Both the position numbers and the translations under genes were made by a program. From NCBI GenBank assembly GCA_003415625.1, contig PYIU01000009.1, positions 2,170,001-2,234,000 of the forward strand: 64,000 bases of DNA. Reading direction: 5' to 3'. Positions 45,705-59,418 of this stretch are shown one piece after another. Each line of letters opens with the position of its first letter. Position 1 is the stretch's first letter. The DNA comes from Aquanectria penicillioides. Its lineage: Eukaryota > Ascomycota > Sordariomycetes > Hypocreales > Nectriaceae. A model generated the notes under the pieces. The model searched no databases, was not told the origin of the DNA, and was given only the letters and a program-made list of their open reading frames with translations.

Positions 45705-48700
45705 GGCCGCGGCGCGCCGTTCGTGGTGGGTTGGGGGATTTTTGTTCGCGCCGCTTGCCAAGGACTTACACCTCTGGGACCTAGGCGGGTTTTGGATCCC
45801 AAGATTTGCAACCAAAAGGTAAACAACCCTGCTCGGCTGTTCTGTCAAACTCCTTCGCCGAGGGCCCTTCCTTGATGCCCCAGAAGCAAAAGGTCCCTGC
45901 GACCCTTTCTTGGACCAGACTAGGGCTTGAGAGGGGAGGGAGAGGTGGATGGGATGGGTATGAGAATGGGAAGTGGTCATGGAAATGCCCTCAAACTCAA
46001 CCAATTTACTTCTCGCAAGTCACCCCCCACCTTCCCGTCCCGTTTCACACACCGATCCCGCCTTATGATTGATTTCCTTCTTGAAGAACCCAAAACGGAA
46101 GCTTCCATTTGTTCTTCATCAAACACCCAAGCGAGCGTGTCAAACGTGTGGGCCGCGGTTGAAGCGAAGCCAAGTCATGCACACAAGAGAAAGTCCGCGT
46201 ATCACCGTCACCATCGACAACATGGGCATCGGCCACTGCAATACTATGTACCTTCAGAGCCATGATCTCGGACCCGCCATCTCCAGAGTTCAGAGTTGCT
46301 GCAATTTCGATCGCCCCGGAGGGGCGTAGCAGATGAGACGAGACGAGTCGAGGCATCGTCCCGTAGATCGGTGTCCAACATCGGAAGGGGTCCCTTGGCT
46401 GATGGCCCCGAGGCCCATCTTGCTGGCGCGCGCGCGCGCAACCTTAGCTCCCACTTGATGCCGTCGTTGCCGCCCTCGTCGTATCTGCTGCCGGGACTCG
46501 TTCTATGACGCTCGATGCCATTCACGGATCCATCGCTGAGACCAGGGGGGACTAACCACATCGTAGTGCGTGCTTGTTGCTGTTGCCCGCCAGGTACTAT
46601 GCAGGTCGGGCTCCATCCGCCCTCAGGCACCCCCCCCCCCCCATCCTAATTGTCCATCCCGCCGCAGAACTCAGGCTGGGAAGAGAGCCAGAGGATCGTC
46701 GGAATGCATGATACGTTACCTGGCTGAGCACAACCCGGACGACGCCAATGTCGAGCAAACCGAGCCACTGGAACAATCTAGAGTCCGACCAAAACTGAGC
46801 CGGGATGATGAGATCTCGTGGGACCCCCGTGCGCCAAAGCGCGCTGCATGGCGGGTTGCCTTCCAGAACCTCCAAGGTCTCTCTGGTCTGAGGTTTGCCG
46901 TCATCGGGTCTCCTTGTGGCCTTGTGAACCTTCCTTTCCCCTTTCTGTAAAGATCTTCTCGACGAAAGAGCTTCCTACCAAGGCTCCTTGGCCAAGATAT
47001 CTTGGCCATGGGACCCTGACTATGCCACCGCCCCCATTTCGCAGCGCCTTTGTTGACTAATAAGCGGCAATCCTGTCCGGCGCTCCATAGGGTCCTGGTC
47101 TGAGCAACACTGCGCTGTCCTATTTCACGGTGTTTTGCATGTAAGCATCGTGCCAGCGCCTTGCCCGTGCTTCCATTTTGGACTTTGCTGCTCACTCATC
47201 CATCCCTCTCGTCAATCCTGCCCCAATTTACACGGACAGCAACCCCAACCCCAGCCCCACCGGGATATCCCGCCGCCCTCCCACTGTGACGGATGCTTTA
47301 GAGTTTGCAACGTGATGCCGGTAGCTGTCGGGTAATAACCCTGCGTGCGCTATGCAACACCCCAATTTGCTTGACAGCCAGCCCCTCTCATCAGCGTCCT
47401 CGCCCCCCCTTGGCCCAGAGGGAAAATGCACATAGCCTCAGTGCTTGACACCCTTTGGACCCCTTGAGAGTTCGTCATTGGCCTCTGTAAATTGAAGGGA
47501 TTCTTGCATAGGATGCTGCTAGACCCAGGGCGATGGACAAGCACGTCTCAGAACACCGCCCGCTGATCCCGTCATGTCGATGTTGTCCAAAGGGGTCGTT
47601 CTATTGAATTACTGCCCACCTTCTCGATTTCTACCCGCTGTCAAGCAACAAGGGTTCGAGATTGATAGCGAGCCCCTCTGACGCCTACTTGCCTGTCAGC
47701 GGCACAAATGGCTGACATTGCTCACGAAGGCGCCTCAACACAGCGGAGGAAATCAAACCTCCGGAACACGCAACTCGGCGAGGCTTGGTTGACAACCTAC
47801 ACATTTCAATGGCCGTTAGTCACATCACAAGAAAGCTGAATCGTCACCTGCTGTCTAAACCAACCAATTCGCGCAGATCTATGACATACCTACCCAAGAA
47901 ATTCGATGACCTCGCCAATCTGATTTCGTATGCTCACCTGGTGGCGCATACCACACCTCAAATGAGAGGCGCTTGGCACAACCTAATTATTATCTCACCC
48001 ACCTGGCCAGAGAATTTCTTCTGACTTACTAGGTTATGTATCATGGATATTACTCCTGCTTGCATGTCGAGTTCTCCAGGACATCCGAGTTCCAGCCAGG
48101 GGAAATGAACAACCGAGCAGCATAGCGTTCCCCGGTCGCCAACTTACTCGTGAGGCGGGTTCGAGAGACCATCCTTGCCGACATAATAGAATTACCCTGG
48201 CTTGAGTATGCTAGTTTTTTATTTATCTTACGGATGAGTTTAAAGCTCTGAACGTGGTTTCGTCGAATTATCCCTAGTCTCCGAACTGTATTGTCGGGCT
48301 GGCCTAAGAAGTACCATGGCGCGTGGTTGAGAACTGGAGTTGGAGAACCCACACCTAAGCAAAGATGGATTAAGATCAAGCGCCCAACAACTGATCTCGT
48401 GCTTCAACTGCTTCCCAAATTGCCTGGATCATGTCTCATCTGATTCTATTCGTTATTGTCACTAAGACACGCTAGATGGGAGTCTAAGTTCGGACTTGGG
48501 TGGGGCCCCCTCATCCCTCCGCGCCGCGAGGGAACTGAGCATTCAACCGAGTTATTCATCACCACCTGCCGGCTAACATTCCGCTCAGTCCCGTCGGAGG
48601 AAAATCGATCGTTGCATTTTGGGACGCGGGCTAGGAATCTGAGTCGTGTCAAGCCATATGCGCCTTCATCGTGGGCGTGGTAGAGCGGCAACATCCCGCA

Positions 48701-51700
48701 CTTGCCTCTCGGCCAAGCGAGTCTCATGGTTGTGGTGGACCGACATTGTGCAAAGTCACCATACATATCTCCTGTCTGATCTCCGCGAAAGAGATCGTCG
48801 GGTTGGAGATCGGCTTCGCCTACAACCTTAGCCGATGTTGACGATGAGGGCAATTCGCCCAGCAAACGTTGACCGTGATGATCGCTCAGATGTTCTGCAA
48901 GTGGACAAAAAAATTGAGGCACACTGTTGTTGCAGCGAGCCAATGGCCGCCCGGGAGTGGCAATTCTAAATATATCTCGCCGAGGCGGGCCCCCTCGTGG
49001 CCGCGCCATAGCGAATCCCCAACGACCAAAAGAGAGAACCGGCAACTTAACTTATGTGGTTGCGTTTCGTCATGGTGGGTTCATGGGCCGGGCAGCTGGT
49101 ACACTCTGGAGACATGACCTCAGGTAGTTGGCCGTTTGCCCTCTGTTAACATGAGGTCTTTTCTTCTCCAGAGGGAACGAGGGGCAGCACACCCCAAGGG
49201 ATTTTTGTTGTGCGCAATTTGGCAGAAAGTGCTGATCGAACGCCGAAAACCCTCAGCACCTGGTCCCGGGCGGATCCTTGCGGGGCGACCCTTGACAGTC
49301 TTGATGCTTGCCCGACCTCGTCTGGCCGTATTTGGCTAGTCGTAACCAATTGGGCGAATCGTAAAGATACCAAGGTAGTGGCAATGTCAAGCATATGGAA
49401 GTCATCTCTAGGACGGTGACAACCTTGCAATCGGTGGGTGGTTTGCTGCGACGCCTGAGCTTCCGTACGATATGTGCCCGGTTCTGGAAGGAATGAGGCC
49501 AGGTTTCTCAAACCAACCGCCCGATTTACCTCGGTAGGGCTACGGAGCGTACAAGTAATCTTTGGTGTCACAGATGTCGTGCACCATGATGTCTTGTTGC
49601 TAAAGTGCTCTAGGTTGAGGGGGCATGAAGTCGATACAGGCGATCTGCATACCAATCTCGAGGCTGCTTCTACCTTCGCGGCACGTGCGCCCTTAGTTTC
49701 GCCGTCATGGTGGTGCGATCTGGAGTTCAGCTTCTCATGGAATCAACAGCACTCACCGCCTAGGTTGCGCAGTCTAGAAGTGCCAACATGCGCGACAAAT
49801 GGATGCAGAGCTTCCAGCGACGGGGTAGGGGGGGCAAAGTCATGGGAACGTGGTATGCATTGGACAAGTGCGTAGAGCGGGCCCGACACCAAGTTGCAAT
49901 ATGCCAGCCACAAACTGAGGCCTTCCGCTGAGGGTATTCCAATTGATCACGGTCACGATTAGCTTTGCCTGCAGTCCCGGGTTCACTGGTGACTGCCAAT
50001 CATAGTGTGCATGAGATGTTATCCACCGAACATGAGATTCTTGCTGGGCCGACCAGCGCAGCGAGCAGTGCCTTTGTCAAGAATAGCAACACACTAAACC
50101 CAACTATGGTAAGCGGGCACCATTTGGGGCAACGTGGGATGATGACCACGGCTGAAGTTGGAGAGCCTCAACATGCGGGAGATCTGACTTTGAGGGTTTG
50201 ACTGCAGGGTGTGTCCACCGCGGCGGTATCGCGTAGCTCCATTGTGCCTAATTAACCTAAATGGTTGAAGCATGACAACGGAGTCGTGCATGCCACCTTG
50301 AGATGGTGTATAATTTTGGATGTCGCCGCTTGGCTTGACTGTGCCTCGGTAGCACCGACTGTATCATGTCGCAACTATCCCCACATGAGTAACGGCAGGA
50401 ATTAATTTTGGCACGGGATCCTCAGAGGTCTGTTCTGAACAAACCCATCTGAATGAGGCTCACCCGCGGCTCGGTAACCTGCAACTGGGCTCCGTCGTCT
50501 AATATCAAGTGTTGCCAAGCATAGGGCACTCCAGCACATACGTCGGCCACTGATCTAACGCCGGTGGGTATTTTGGGACATCCAAATGCAGGGCATGGCA
50601 GGCTAGGCTAGCCAAGCGAAGCGAATACTCCGTAAGCGGTGCCGGAAAGGGAAGACTCGCTTCCTAGTTGAGGCGGCAATGTGGCTATGGCTGGGCAAGT
50701 TGTGCAACGTTAGCGGCAATGTTTCTGGAGACAGGGTCTAAACTGGTCGGTTTGGCCCGAGTTTTGGGTAGGCAATGGGTGAATGTCTATCTCAAATGCG
50801 CATGGGGCTGGCATGGGTATGGAGAAGTCCCATTTCGGGACACGAGGTCTGTAGTTTGGACCAAACAGAAGCCCCAGATGCCTGCCAACCAGATCTGATC
50901 CAGGACAAGGGTCCTTTAGTGCCTCTTCTCCCTGGCTTCCGTCACCAACCTGCATCAAGCGTTTGAGAGAAGGGTCTGAGACGAGAAGTCTGGCCTGAAG
51001 GAAAGACAAAACAAACCACCCACCACCAAAATGAAGGGTACATGAAACCGGGGAGAGATGCTAAAAGCAAAGCAAGCAATGAGGATCTTTTGTTCCGTCG
51101 CCACCAACTTGACCAATGGTGAAAGTGGCTTGTCTGAAAAACCCAACTGGGGATGGTCCACTTGGAACTGTCCTATCGGCATGTCCGGAGCGATATTTGA
51201 AGTGAGCGGATATTACCCGCTTTGGGATGACCTCATGGACGCAACACTAGCCCTAAAATCTGGGGCGACAAGAGACCATTCATTATTTTTCGGACTCGGT
51301 TCCTGAGGCGTCGGAGCTAGACTTTTTGCCCACCAATAGACGTGGGCTTCCCAGAGAATGTCGGCCAACATGAACGAGGCGCGCTTTCTTTTGCTCGCGT
51401 GGAACCAGAAATGGGTAAGACATCCATTTGAGGCTGCGGTTGGTTCAATATTTCATGCAATATCTGAAGTTGGTTCAATCTTTGTGTGATGCCTCATGCT
51501 AGAGACTTAGTCATGTCCTTGTAATGATGAGTCTTGATTACCATGAGTTTGGTTACAGCGCGGGACCCAAAACGGAGAACCAGGCCCCGAAGTAGAATGG
51601 GCGCGGTAATCTGACAGGCCCGAGACCGAGTGATCGATGGGACGTTGATGGAAGCCTGACATGATGAGGCACGATGGTAGGTGCTCTGTCGATGCCCTCA

Positions 51701-54700
51701 AGGAGAAGAGGGATTCGAGGACCCTGACTCGCTGTCCAGCCTCCCGTTACAAAAGGTCGTTGTCCAGCCCGGCATCTGTATCTGGCAAGCTCCACCCTCG
51801 GCCCGGAGGGTTGGCTCGGGGGCTAAAGAAAGTTATGGGGCCATGAGTGCATTCAGACCCTCCCTTGAATCAGCACGAGGCTCAGGACTAGGGGCCAGCT
51901 TTCGGTCACTTGGCGCGCCCAAACGGTGGAGGGGGGTTCGATAGCTTCTCTTAGCCGTGGCCAAGACTAGGTTTCATTATTACGTAGTTGGCCGATGGGG
52001 TATCCTGGTGGAGGACAGTCTGCTGGGGCATTTAGTTAACGATGCGTGGGAAAAGAAGGCCTCTCATTAGTTCCTTGAACAATTAGGTTGGTCCACGTTA
52101 TGGGGACAATTAAGGTCTACTTTGATGTGCTTGGGGAGGGGCCGGTGTGAATGTGATGCTGCAGTGTAGTATGTAGTGACAGCCAGGGACAAAGCGTGAC
52201 AGGGCACATGGTTGAACATGGGAACTTGGGTATAAGGAGAGGGGAAGGGATTGGACACTAACAATGCGACTTCGGGATTGACCATGTTGAACCAAACGAC
52301 CTCGGCGGATAGGATCCATTGGATCGCAACGAAGAACCGTGCTTGGTACCCAGAATGTCGTTGGATGGGCGGGTTGGTTTGGATTGAGATCATAAGCCTG
52401 AAGAAGAAATGACCTGAACTGGTTCCGGGGATTTTTGGAGCGAAGGAGGATTACATTGAGATGAAGTTGGAGAACTCGAGTACGTCTAGTAAGCCAGTAC
52501 CTGGCATGTACTGAAGACCCTGTGTGTGGACCAATGAGGCCCTCCCAAGCGAAAACACCCTGGGAGCGTATGACAATGATGATGATGGTGGTGGTCATAG
52601 GATGGAAGGTGAATGGGTGATCGGGTTGGAGTGAGGTACTTACCTACCTGGGCAAGCAAGTACCTTCCGAGGAATGGGGGGGGGAAATCCGACTCAAGTA
52701 CCCACCGTATACAGAAGGCAGCAGAGAACATGGAGAACAATTCTCACCACAGGGGATGTTCAGATGCGCCAAACCAACTTCAGGAAGGAATAATGTACGT
52801 ATTTTGTCCAACTTGCGGCACAGACATGGCAAACGCGAAGCTGCCTAGCCCAAGAGGGGTACAAACCAGTCAGGCAAAGCAAAAGGTATGTGTAAAAACT
52901 GTAGTGTGCAACTGTGCTGCATCACACTGCATCACACCGCGGTGCATTGCGCTGCACTGTGCTATGCCGCAAACCCTGTTGGAGGGGGAAGGACCCAGTA
53001 GTTTCCTGCAAGTTGCAAAACAGGAACTCACCGGCTGTTTTGTTCTTTCCTCAGCCCACTGCATCCAGACGCAAGTAGGCGGGAATGCACACAGTATCGC
53101 ATGGTATAGCCTGCTTGGAGGTGCAGGTGGGCATCATGGAAGGTGCCTTCAGCAAGCCGAGCAATGCATGGTACGATGAATAGGAAGGAAGGCGGGCGGG
53201 CGCAGAAAAGCGCAGAAGCCAAGGAGCCACACCCACTTCATTGAATGCCCAAAAAAAAAAAAAAGAACCCACGATGAAATGACACTGGTAGTGGAGGCAC
53301 CGTGCAACTTAGATACCTAGGTAAGTAGGCTTGATCAGCCGCCAGCGTGAGTTCCTCGCCTGTCCCCAATTACCAACCCCCAGAGAGCAGGGCTGCCAAG
53401 CTTGCAACCTCGACGCAAAAGTGGCCAAGTTGGATCCTCTAACACCATGGCGAGGTGAATATTCGCCGATAACCTCAATACTGGACAAAAGCCACGCCGC
53501 CTTGCTAAGCCTTACTAAGGTACACGTTTGTTCAGTAGCTCATCACTCATCCAGCATCAAGCCAGCCTTCGCCGCCTCGCCGGCTGGCGGCACCTCCAAC
53601 CAGCTCTCAGCCAGGGATCTGCAGCATATGCAACCCTACATCCCACTGCACTTTGGACCTAGCCAGGTAATCAGGGAGCTCCTCTGGAAGGTGTTGAAAG
53701 CGTAGTGCAACCAACCACCAGAACAGAGCAGGGAACGGGAGAGAAAACATGCCCAAGAATGACGATTTGATGGGACTCTGGGACTGTGACTTGATTCGGG
53801 CAGGACCCTGTTGGGGAACCCGTCTTCTCCAGTGAGACACGGCTTCAGACCTGTGCATCCCTTGCACGACTTACACGCATGGGGGAGAAGAGAGACCCCT
53901 CATCCTCTTGTTGGTCCAGCTCCTGAGCCCGCATTGTCTTACTCAGTTTTCCCCAGTTGCCTTGTTGCCTTGTTCCAGCTCCAGTTTTGCTCATTTTTGT
54001 GCGTCGATGATGGTTTCCAACGGCTGTTGGTCCCTGGGAATTAATTAAGGTCAATCATGATGGATCTCCCGGGGTTCCGCAGACGAGGAACACCCACGCA
54101 GTTTCTGTGCCCTTTCCGTTCTCTCCCATCCCTGCTGCAACATTGGTGGCCCAGCTCGGGCTTGACTGCTTTGGCCCTACAGGGCCTCTACGCCGTCTAC
54201 GACCACATCCGAATTCCTCTGTCATTATTCCAATTCGACAGACCATCAATTCACAATCCCCACCCGACCACTTTCCCTCCAGCCTCCATCCGTCCAAAAC
54301 GTTCCTCTACCAGCTGCTCCGCCTCCACCGAGTTCACACTAGGCTGGATATGGCTTCGCTCCAGGCCAAGGGCTCCATGGCCTTATGCTTGGCGCTAGTC
54401 ACCTCAAGTCTCTGGGCTGGTGCACTCTGATGGTGGTCGCGCCTGGCTCGGCCAGAGGCATCAATGACTGACTGATGCCTCGTCATTAGGAGGTAATAAT
54501 GGAAGTCTCAAGCTTTCGGGCGGATCGGGTGGTTGAACACCTAGAGTAGCGCCCGTCATGGCAGTCCAGAGAGGGAAGGGGGTGCCAGAGTGGTGAGAAT
54601 GTATCTTGATAGCCTATGACGCCGGGATGACCGGTTACTTTCAATTGAGAAGGACCGATGGACAGTGTGCAAAATTTGGTTGAAGGCAACCCACTTTGAT

Positions 54701-57335
54701 GGCAAAAAATTTCCAGTTGTGGTACAGGGTTGGGGGTGGAAACCAGTGCCCTGTCAGCACGGGCACACCCACATGACGCTGATGTTGAACATATTGAGTG
54801 TGATGCCCACAATTGACTGATCGGTGTCCACCCAGATTCCAGCTATCAAAGGGGAATGAAGTGGGAGAGAAGGGGCGACAGGGAGACGAGAGAAGAGAGT
54901 GCAGAGGGGGAAAAACAAAAACAAAGAAAGAGGTGCTATTCATGTTGGGAATTCATGATTTTTGGCGACTTTCCCCATGCATCATATGATTCATTCTGCC
55001 CGTGCTGTGATGACTTTCGGCTGAGAGCCCAAGGCCAGCCCCGGCCACCTGCGCAAGATACATGCGTCGCGCCCTTACCAAGCATGGCGCTTGACGGCAC
55101 TTGCTGATACCTCAATCACAGTCACAATTTCAAGCTGTGGGCTGTACCTTGTTACAACTGCTGGGCCACATTGAGCTGCGCAGTTTGACATTCCCCAATC
55201 GGGCAATCCAGTCGTTCGGCAACTGGCCACCGATGACATTGATTTCAGGGCCACAGGTATTCGCCCATTTACTTGGTGCTATTACTCTGACGGCACTCCA
55301 CCACCATGTTCCGTCTCACTTGTCAATCTCAAACACCTCCCGAGCGATCTGTAGGGCGCTAGAGCCTGCCACTTCTGGGCACGCTTGAGAAAAACGACGG
55401 GGGTGCTCCGGTCGAGCAACCCTGGGCTAGGCCGGGCAGCCGGGCACCTGGCCTGAACACTACCCGAACCGGCCGCCGCCATCGATGGCCGTCGAACAGA
55501 GAGCTCACTATCCTGCGCTCTCCCAGAGCACCAACAAAAGCACCCGCCGTCGACTGCATAGCGCAACCGAGGTGCCCCCGGCTGCTCAGTAATTGAGTAT
55601 GTTGGTGGAGTGGGGGTCGATAGGCAGGCGGCCATGGTTGATGATGGAGGGGTGGGTGGAGGGTGGTGGAATGCCATGAGGAGGAATGATGACTTGGATG
55701 GGGGGAGGGGAGTGCAGGACAAAGACACACGGGAGAGACTGGCAAAGGGGAAAAGCCGCAGAGGCGTAGAAGTGGAGGATTTGAAATGATGGCGGGCTTG
55801 GTGGTGGTGGCACGTACATACAGTAGGCGCGAAATGCTTGCTGCTGATGCGGTGCTGATGCTAATGCTGATTGATGAAGCCGGTGCGTGCAGGGCGCGAC
55901 GTGGTTCCCTAGTGGAAGGCAATGAGGACAAGCCCAAAGGGGACCAAAAAAAGTAAAGGAAGACGGAAGGCGATGCTTGCGATACTGGCGGTTGCGTGGC
56001 GGCCTTGGATCAAGTTTCCCAAGAAGGTCGACCAGATGGACCCTCGCGATTTGACTGGCCCCGTCTCACATGCAGAGCAGTGAGGCTGGCGTGGGTTGGT
56101 GGACAGGTAACGTTCCCATTCCACGATGCTTCCATAGATAGACACAGGAGACGGTGCACCGTCAGGGTAGCTAACAATGCACCACAGGCCGTGGCGGACT
56201 GGCGGTGCCAGAGGGCGTCCCGGAGCAGAAGCTTCGCACTAACTGGCATCCAATCGATGCCATGTCGTGCCTGTTGTGGGCAGTAGACTTTGGGCGCCGT
56301 GGTCCCGCCGGCCCTGGTTGTTGATGCCAGTATTAGACACGACGTGGGCTGTGTGAGCCGTGAACCGCGTTCTGGACAAGCAACTACCGGGCCTAGTCGT
56401 ACGTACAAAGAAGCAGAGTCGGGGATGCCATGATGCCATCCAACCAAGCGCCGGCCAGACCATGCTCGCCTTGTTGCTGGGATGGGGAAAAATGGGATGG
56501 GATGGGCATTGTCATGTCCGTGGAAAAGAGGACCACTCGCCTGCCAGTCTGGCCGTCTGTCTGCCTGTGACTGTATGTTCTCTGTTTTCTCTGCCCCCCG
56601 GTTTGCTATGACGCTTCGCCACCACCACCGTCCACCGCCCGCTCACGCCCTAGCATTACAGCTCACACGCCCGTACAACAATCCACCCACTCACGCCCAA
56701 CGCAACAAGAACCTTTTCTCAGTCGCCCAGGCGTACCTGCACGCCCGCTGCCCCACTACCGCCACCCCCCGGCCCCGCGGGACACGCGAACGAACGATGG
56801 CGGCTTAGTTGGCAGCACGGATCCCCCCAAGAGTTATTTTTACATTGTTACGTATTGTTTTTGTCCACTCGACCCTCGCTCAACCCTCCCTGCGAGCGCC
56901 CAGAAGGTCCCCCAACCCGCCCAATGCGGTCCCTTGTCTTTTGTTCCCCCGGCCGTCGCGGCTCACGGGCGGGTGACCCACTCCCACAACTCCCTCCACC
57001 ACCTCCAAGCTCCTTGTCGGCTTCTCTGCGAGCCATGTGCGTCATGCTTCCCTCGGCCGCCGCCCTGGCTCCCATTACCCACTGATCACCGTTTTGTAAC
57101 TTTCCCGTTATCCCGCTGGTCGGTTGGCCACAGACGGCGCTGGAACACGGAGAGCGCCCTGCATCTTCTGGCCTGGCCCGACCCTCCCAGTGGAAATTTT
57201 GTCCACTGGGTCAGCGGCCAAGCCTCTTTTTACCGACATCTTCCTACCGTGACCTGCCATCGGCCACTGGCGATTTGTGCTGGTATGGTCATGCATCCCC
57301 CGCCACTTCACTGGGCCGCCTGTACCGCACCGCAC

Positions 57336-57361
57336 TGTACCGCACCGCACCGCACCGCACC
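57336..57361. repeat. (ACCGC)n pentanucleotide repeat
   Basis: Short tandem pentamer with a variant ACTGT unit, non-coding. Confidence 0.8.
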
Positions 57362-59418
57362 AGGTGCTCGCCGGCCAGCCAGCTCGCAGCAGCAGAGCCC
57401 AGCTCACGCCCCATCGTCACACGCTCAAGCCCAATCCACCTTGGGTCTGGCTGTCGAACCAGGACACTGTCAACTCAATGTGGTGCGGCCTACCACGGAA
57501 ACAGGCCATGGCCATGTCAACAGGCCCCGAGGTCCCCAAATAGCAGCGACAAGCTATAGCCTATGAACTATGACTTTGGACCCTATGCTATGCTCAAAAA
57601 AGTCTATGGCATGCCATAGTATGGGTATGGGTAGGTATGGGGGAGTATGAGGATGGGTCCAACGGACTTTTGTTGCCTTCAGATCGAGCTCGAGCTCGTC
57701 CCCATCGTCACCACGCCCCTCGAACCGCCGAGTCCAAACTGAACCGACTCTTTTTGGTCAATTCCACGCCCTGCTTCACGCCCACGTCCGCATGGATGAC
57801 AGATGCCCAGCCCCAAAGACGTCCCCTCCGACCCCCTTCAAGAAAAGTCCCCCTCCCCCCATGGCGGGCCCATGGATGGATGGGTGGATGGACTCATGGA
57901 GCGCCCTGTGGTACCGGTGGCACCCAGTCTAGCGCCTCCGCCCAGCGCAGCGCGGAACCACTGCAATGCTGCCGCAGTCCCGGTGCCCACCCACGACCAC
58001 CGACCACAGCCTCTTTTTCCAAGGTTCCCTGACTTTCTACCTCTGCCCAGCGCCCAGAGCCCAGTGCGTTTTCGCCCTGGGGACCCAGTGGGTGACCCAG
58101 TCTCTCAGTTGTCTCCAGCTCCCATGTCCCCAGTCTCCAACTCTTCTCCAGTATCTCCGTGCCTTAGTGTGCCCGTCTCCAGCACAATAGTGCCAGTGCC
58201 AGTGCCAGCCCAGCCAAGCCCAGCCCACCTCAGGTTCCTTCCTGCTTCCCGGTACACTCCTGCCGTGACCCTACCTCACGCCTCCCCTCCCACCCCCGGC
58301 CGCACCTTCCTTGTACTTCCTTGCACCTTTCCCCCGGTACTCGTCCCCGGTGCCTGCCTTGTATTTAACAACGCCAACTCCCCAGCATCCTTCCCGAGTC
58401 CCCTCCTCCGCCTTCTTTTGGTCATCTCCATCAACTATCATCAACAGCTCGCCAACCTCAAACAACCGTGTCCCCACGTTCGCTTTCTCCCTCTCATCCT
58501 CCCCCCTTAGGAAGTCCTCGTCGACTCCTGTCACTCGCTTTATCGGTGCTTTGGTTTTTTTCTTGTTTCTTTTCCTTGTCACCCAGGGTATTTCAAAATC
58601 GGTCGCTGTACCTACTTTCGACCCGTCAAAGGAATCATCGCTCTGTGCAAGACAACCACATCAACAAGAAACTCCCTAGACGATCTTGACACGCCCTGCA
58701 AGCCCTAGATCTTCCCAAAAAGATCCGACGACAACAAGCTCCCAGCCTTGTCTCTTAAGCCCAGCTTGGATGCCCATGTCTCGCCTTCGTGTCTAGTTGA
58801 TATCTCACCTGCACAACCACGCTCGCTTCCTTGAAGAAACCACCCCCTCAAGTTTTCTTGAAGAGGAAAAGTTCAAATCAATCCAAACATCAAATTCGAT
58901 CGCTACCACATCGGGGAAGAAGAAAGGAAGGATAGAACCGACGCAGAACAGCAAACCCCAACCGTCAACCGACGCTCTGCAGGGAATCCCAAGATCCGTT
59001 CCGACGACCATTCCAGGAGGCTTGAACTATCGTAGAGCTCCTCCACCTCTCTCCATTCGCTCCAGCTAGATACCCAGAATCGTCTCCGAATCGCAGTATC
59101 GCCCATCTCCAGTGGCTGTTCCTCGCCGCAACGTTGCCCAAGGTCCGATTCTCGCACCACGTTATACTCCGAGAGTCCCGAGCCTAGCCCCAAAGCTTCT
59201 TCGGACGCCCTGGCCTAGCTCACATAAGTCAGTCCTGCAACCTGCTTGACTAGATAACAGTCGCTCCTCCATTTATCACACACTCGCTTCTTGTCCACAA
59301 GCTCGTCTTTGTGGGCTCTTTCACGTATGTGACTGCCCACTGTTGACTTCATTAACGTCAAGCTTATCACTCTGAATTAGGTCTCTCGCTACAGTTTCTT
59401 CTGTCAACATCAGATACA

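Larger units (their letters stand above)
39194..59418. other. 20-kb region with no supportable gene apart from one weak candidate
   Basis: I found no recognisable protein family, RNA gene or transposon here. Open frames are short or low in complexity, many driven by simple repeats: (GTT)n at 40024, CAT/CAG triplets at 42575-42660, hexamers at 45219 and 45468, a 7-bp repeat at 45656, ACCGC at 57336. The part from about 47.5 to 50.5 kb looks like ordinary degenerate sequence with many stops on both strands. The last 1.5 kb, pyrimidine-rich, is probably promoter and leader of the Zn2Cys6 gene. The weak candidate is at 40208-40465. Confidence 0.5.

Noticed and set aside
45361..45822. Pro-Glu or Ala-Arg repeat protein over the AGCCAG array
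   Set aside because: The open frame exists only because the hexamer lacks stops. Flanks are not coding-like.
48446..49045. 199-codon minus-strand ORF
   Set aside because: No hydrophobic core pattern, no motif, no splice context. Length is within chance for this GC content.
57803..58510. 235-codon plus-strand ORF upstream of the Zn2Cys6 gene
   Set aside because: Pro/Ser/Val-rich reading of a pyrimidine-rich promoter or leader. Nothing protein-like beyond composition.
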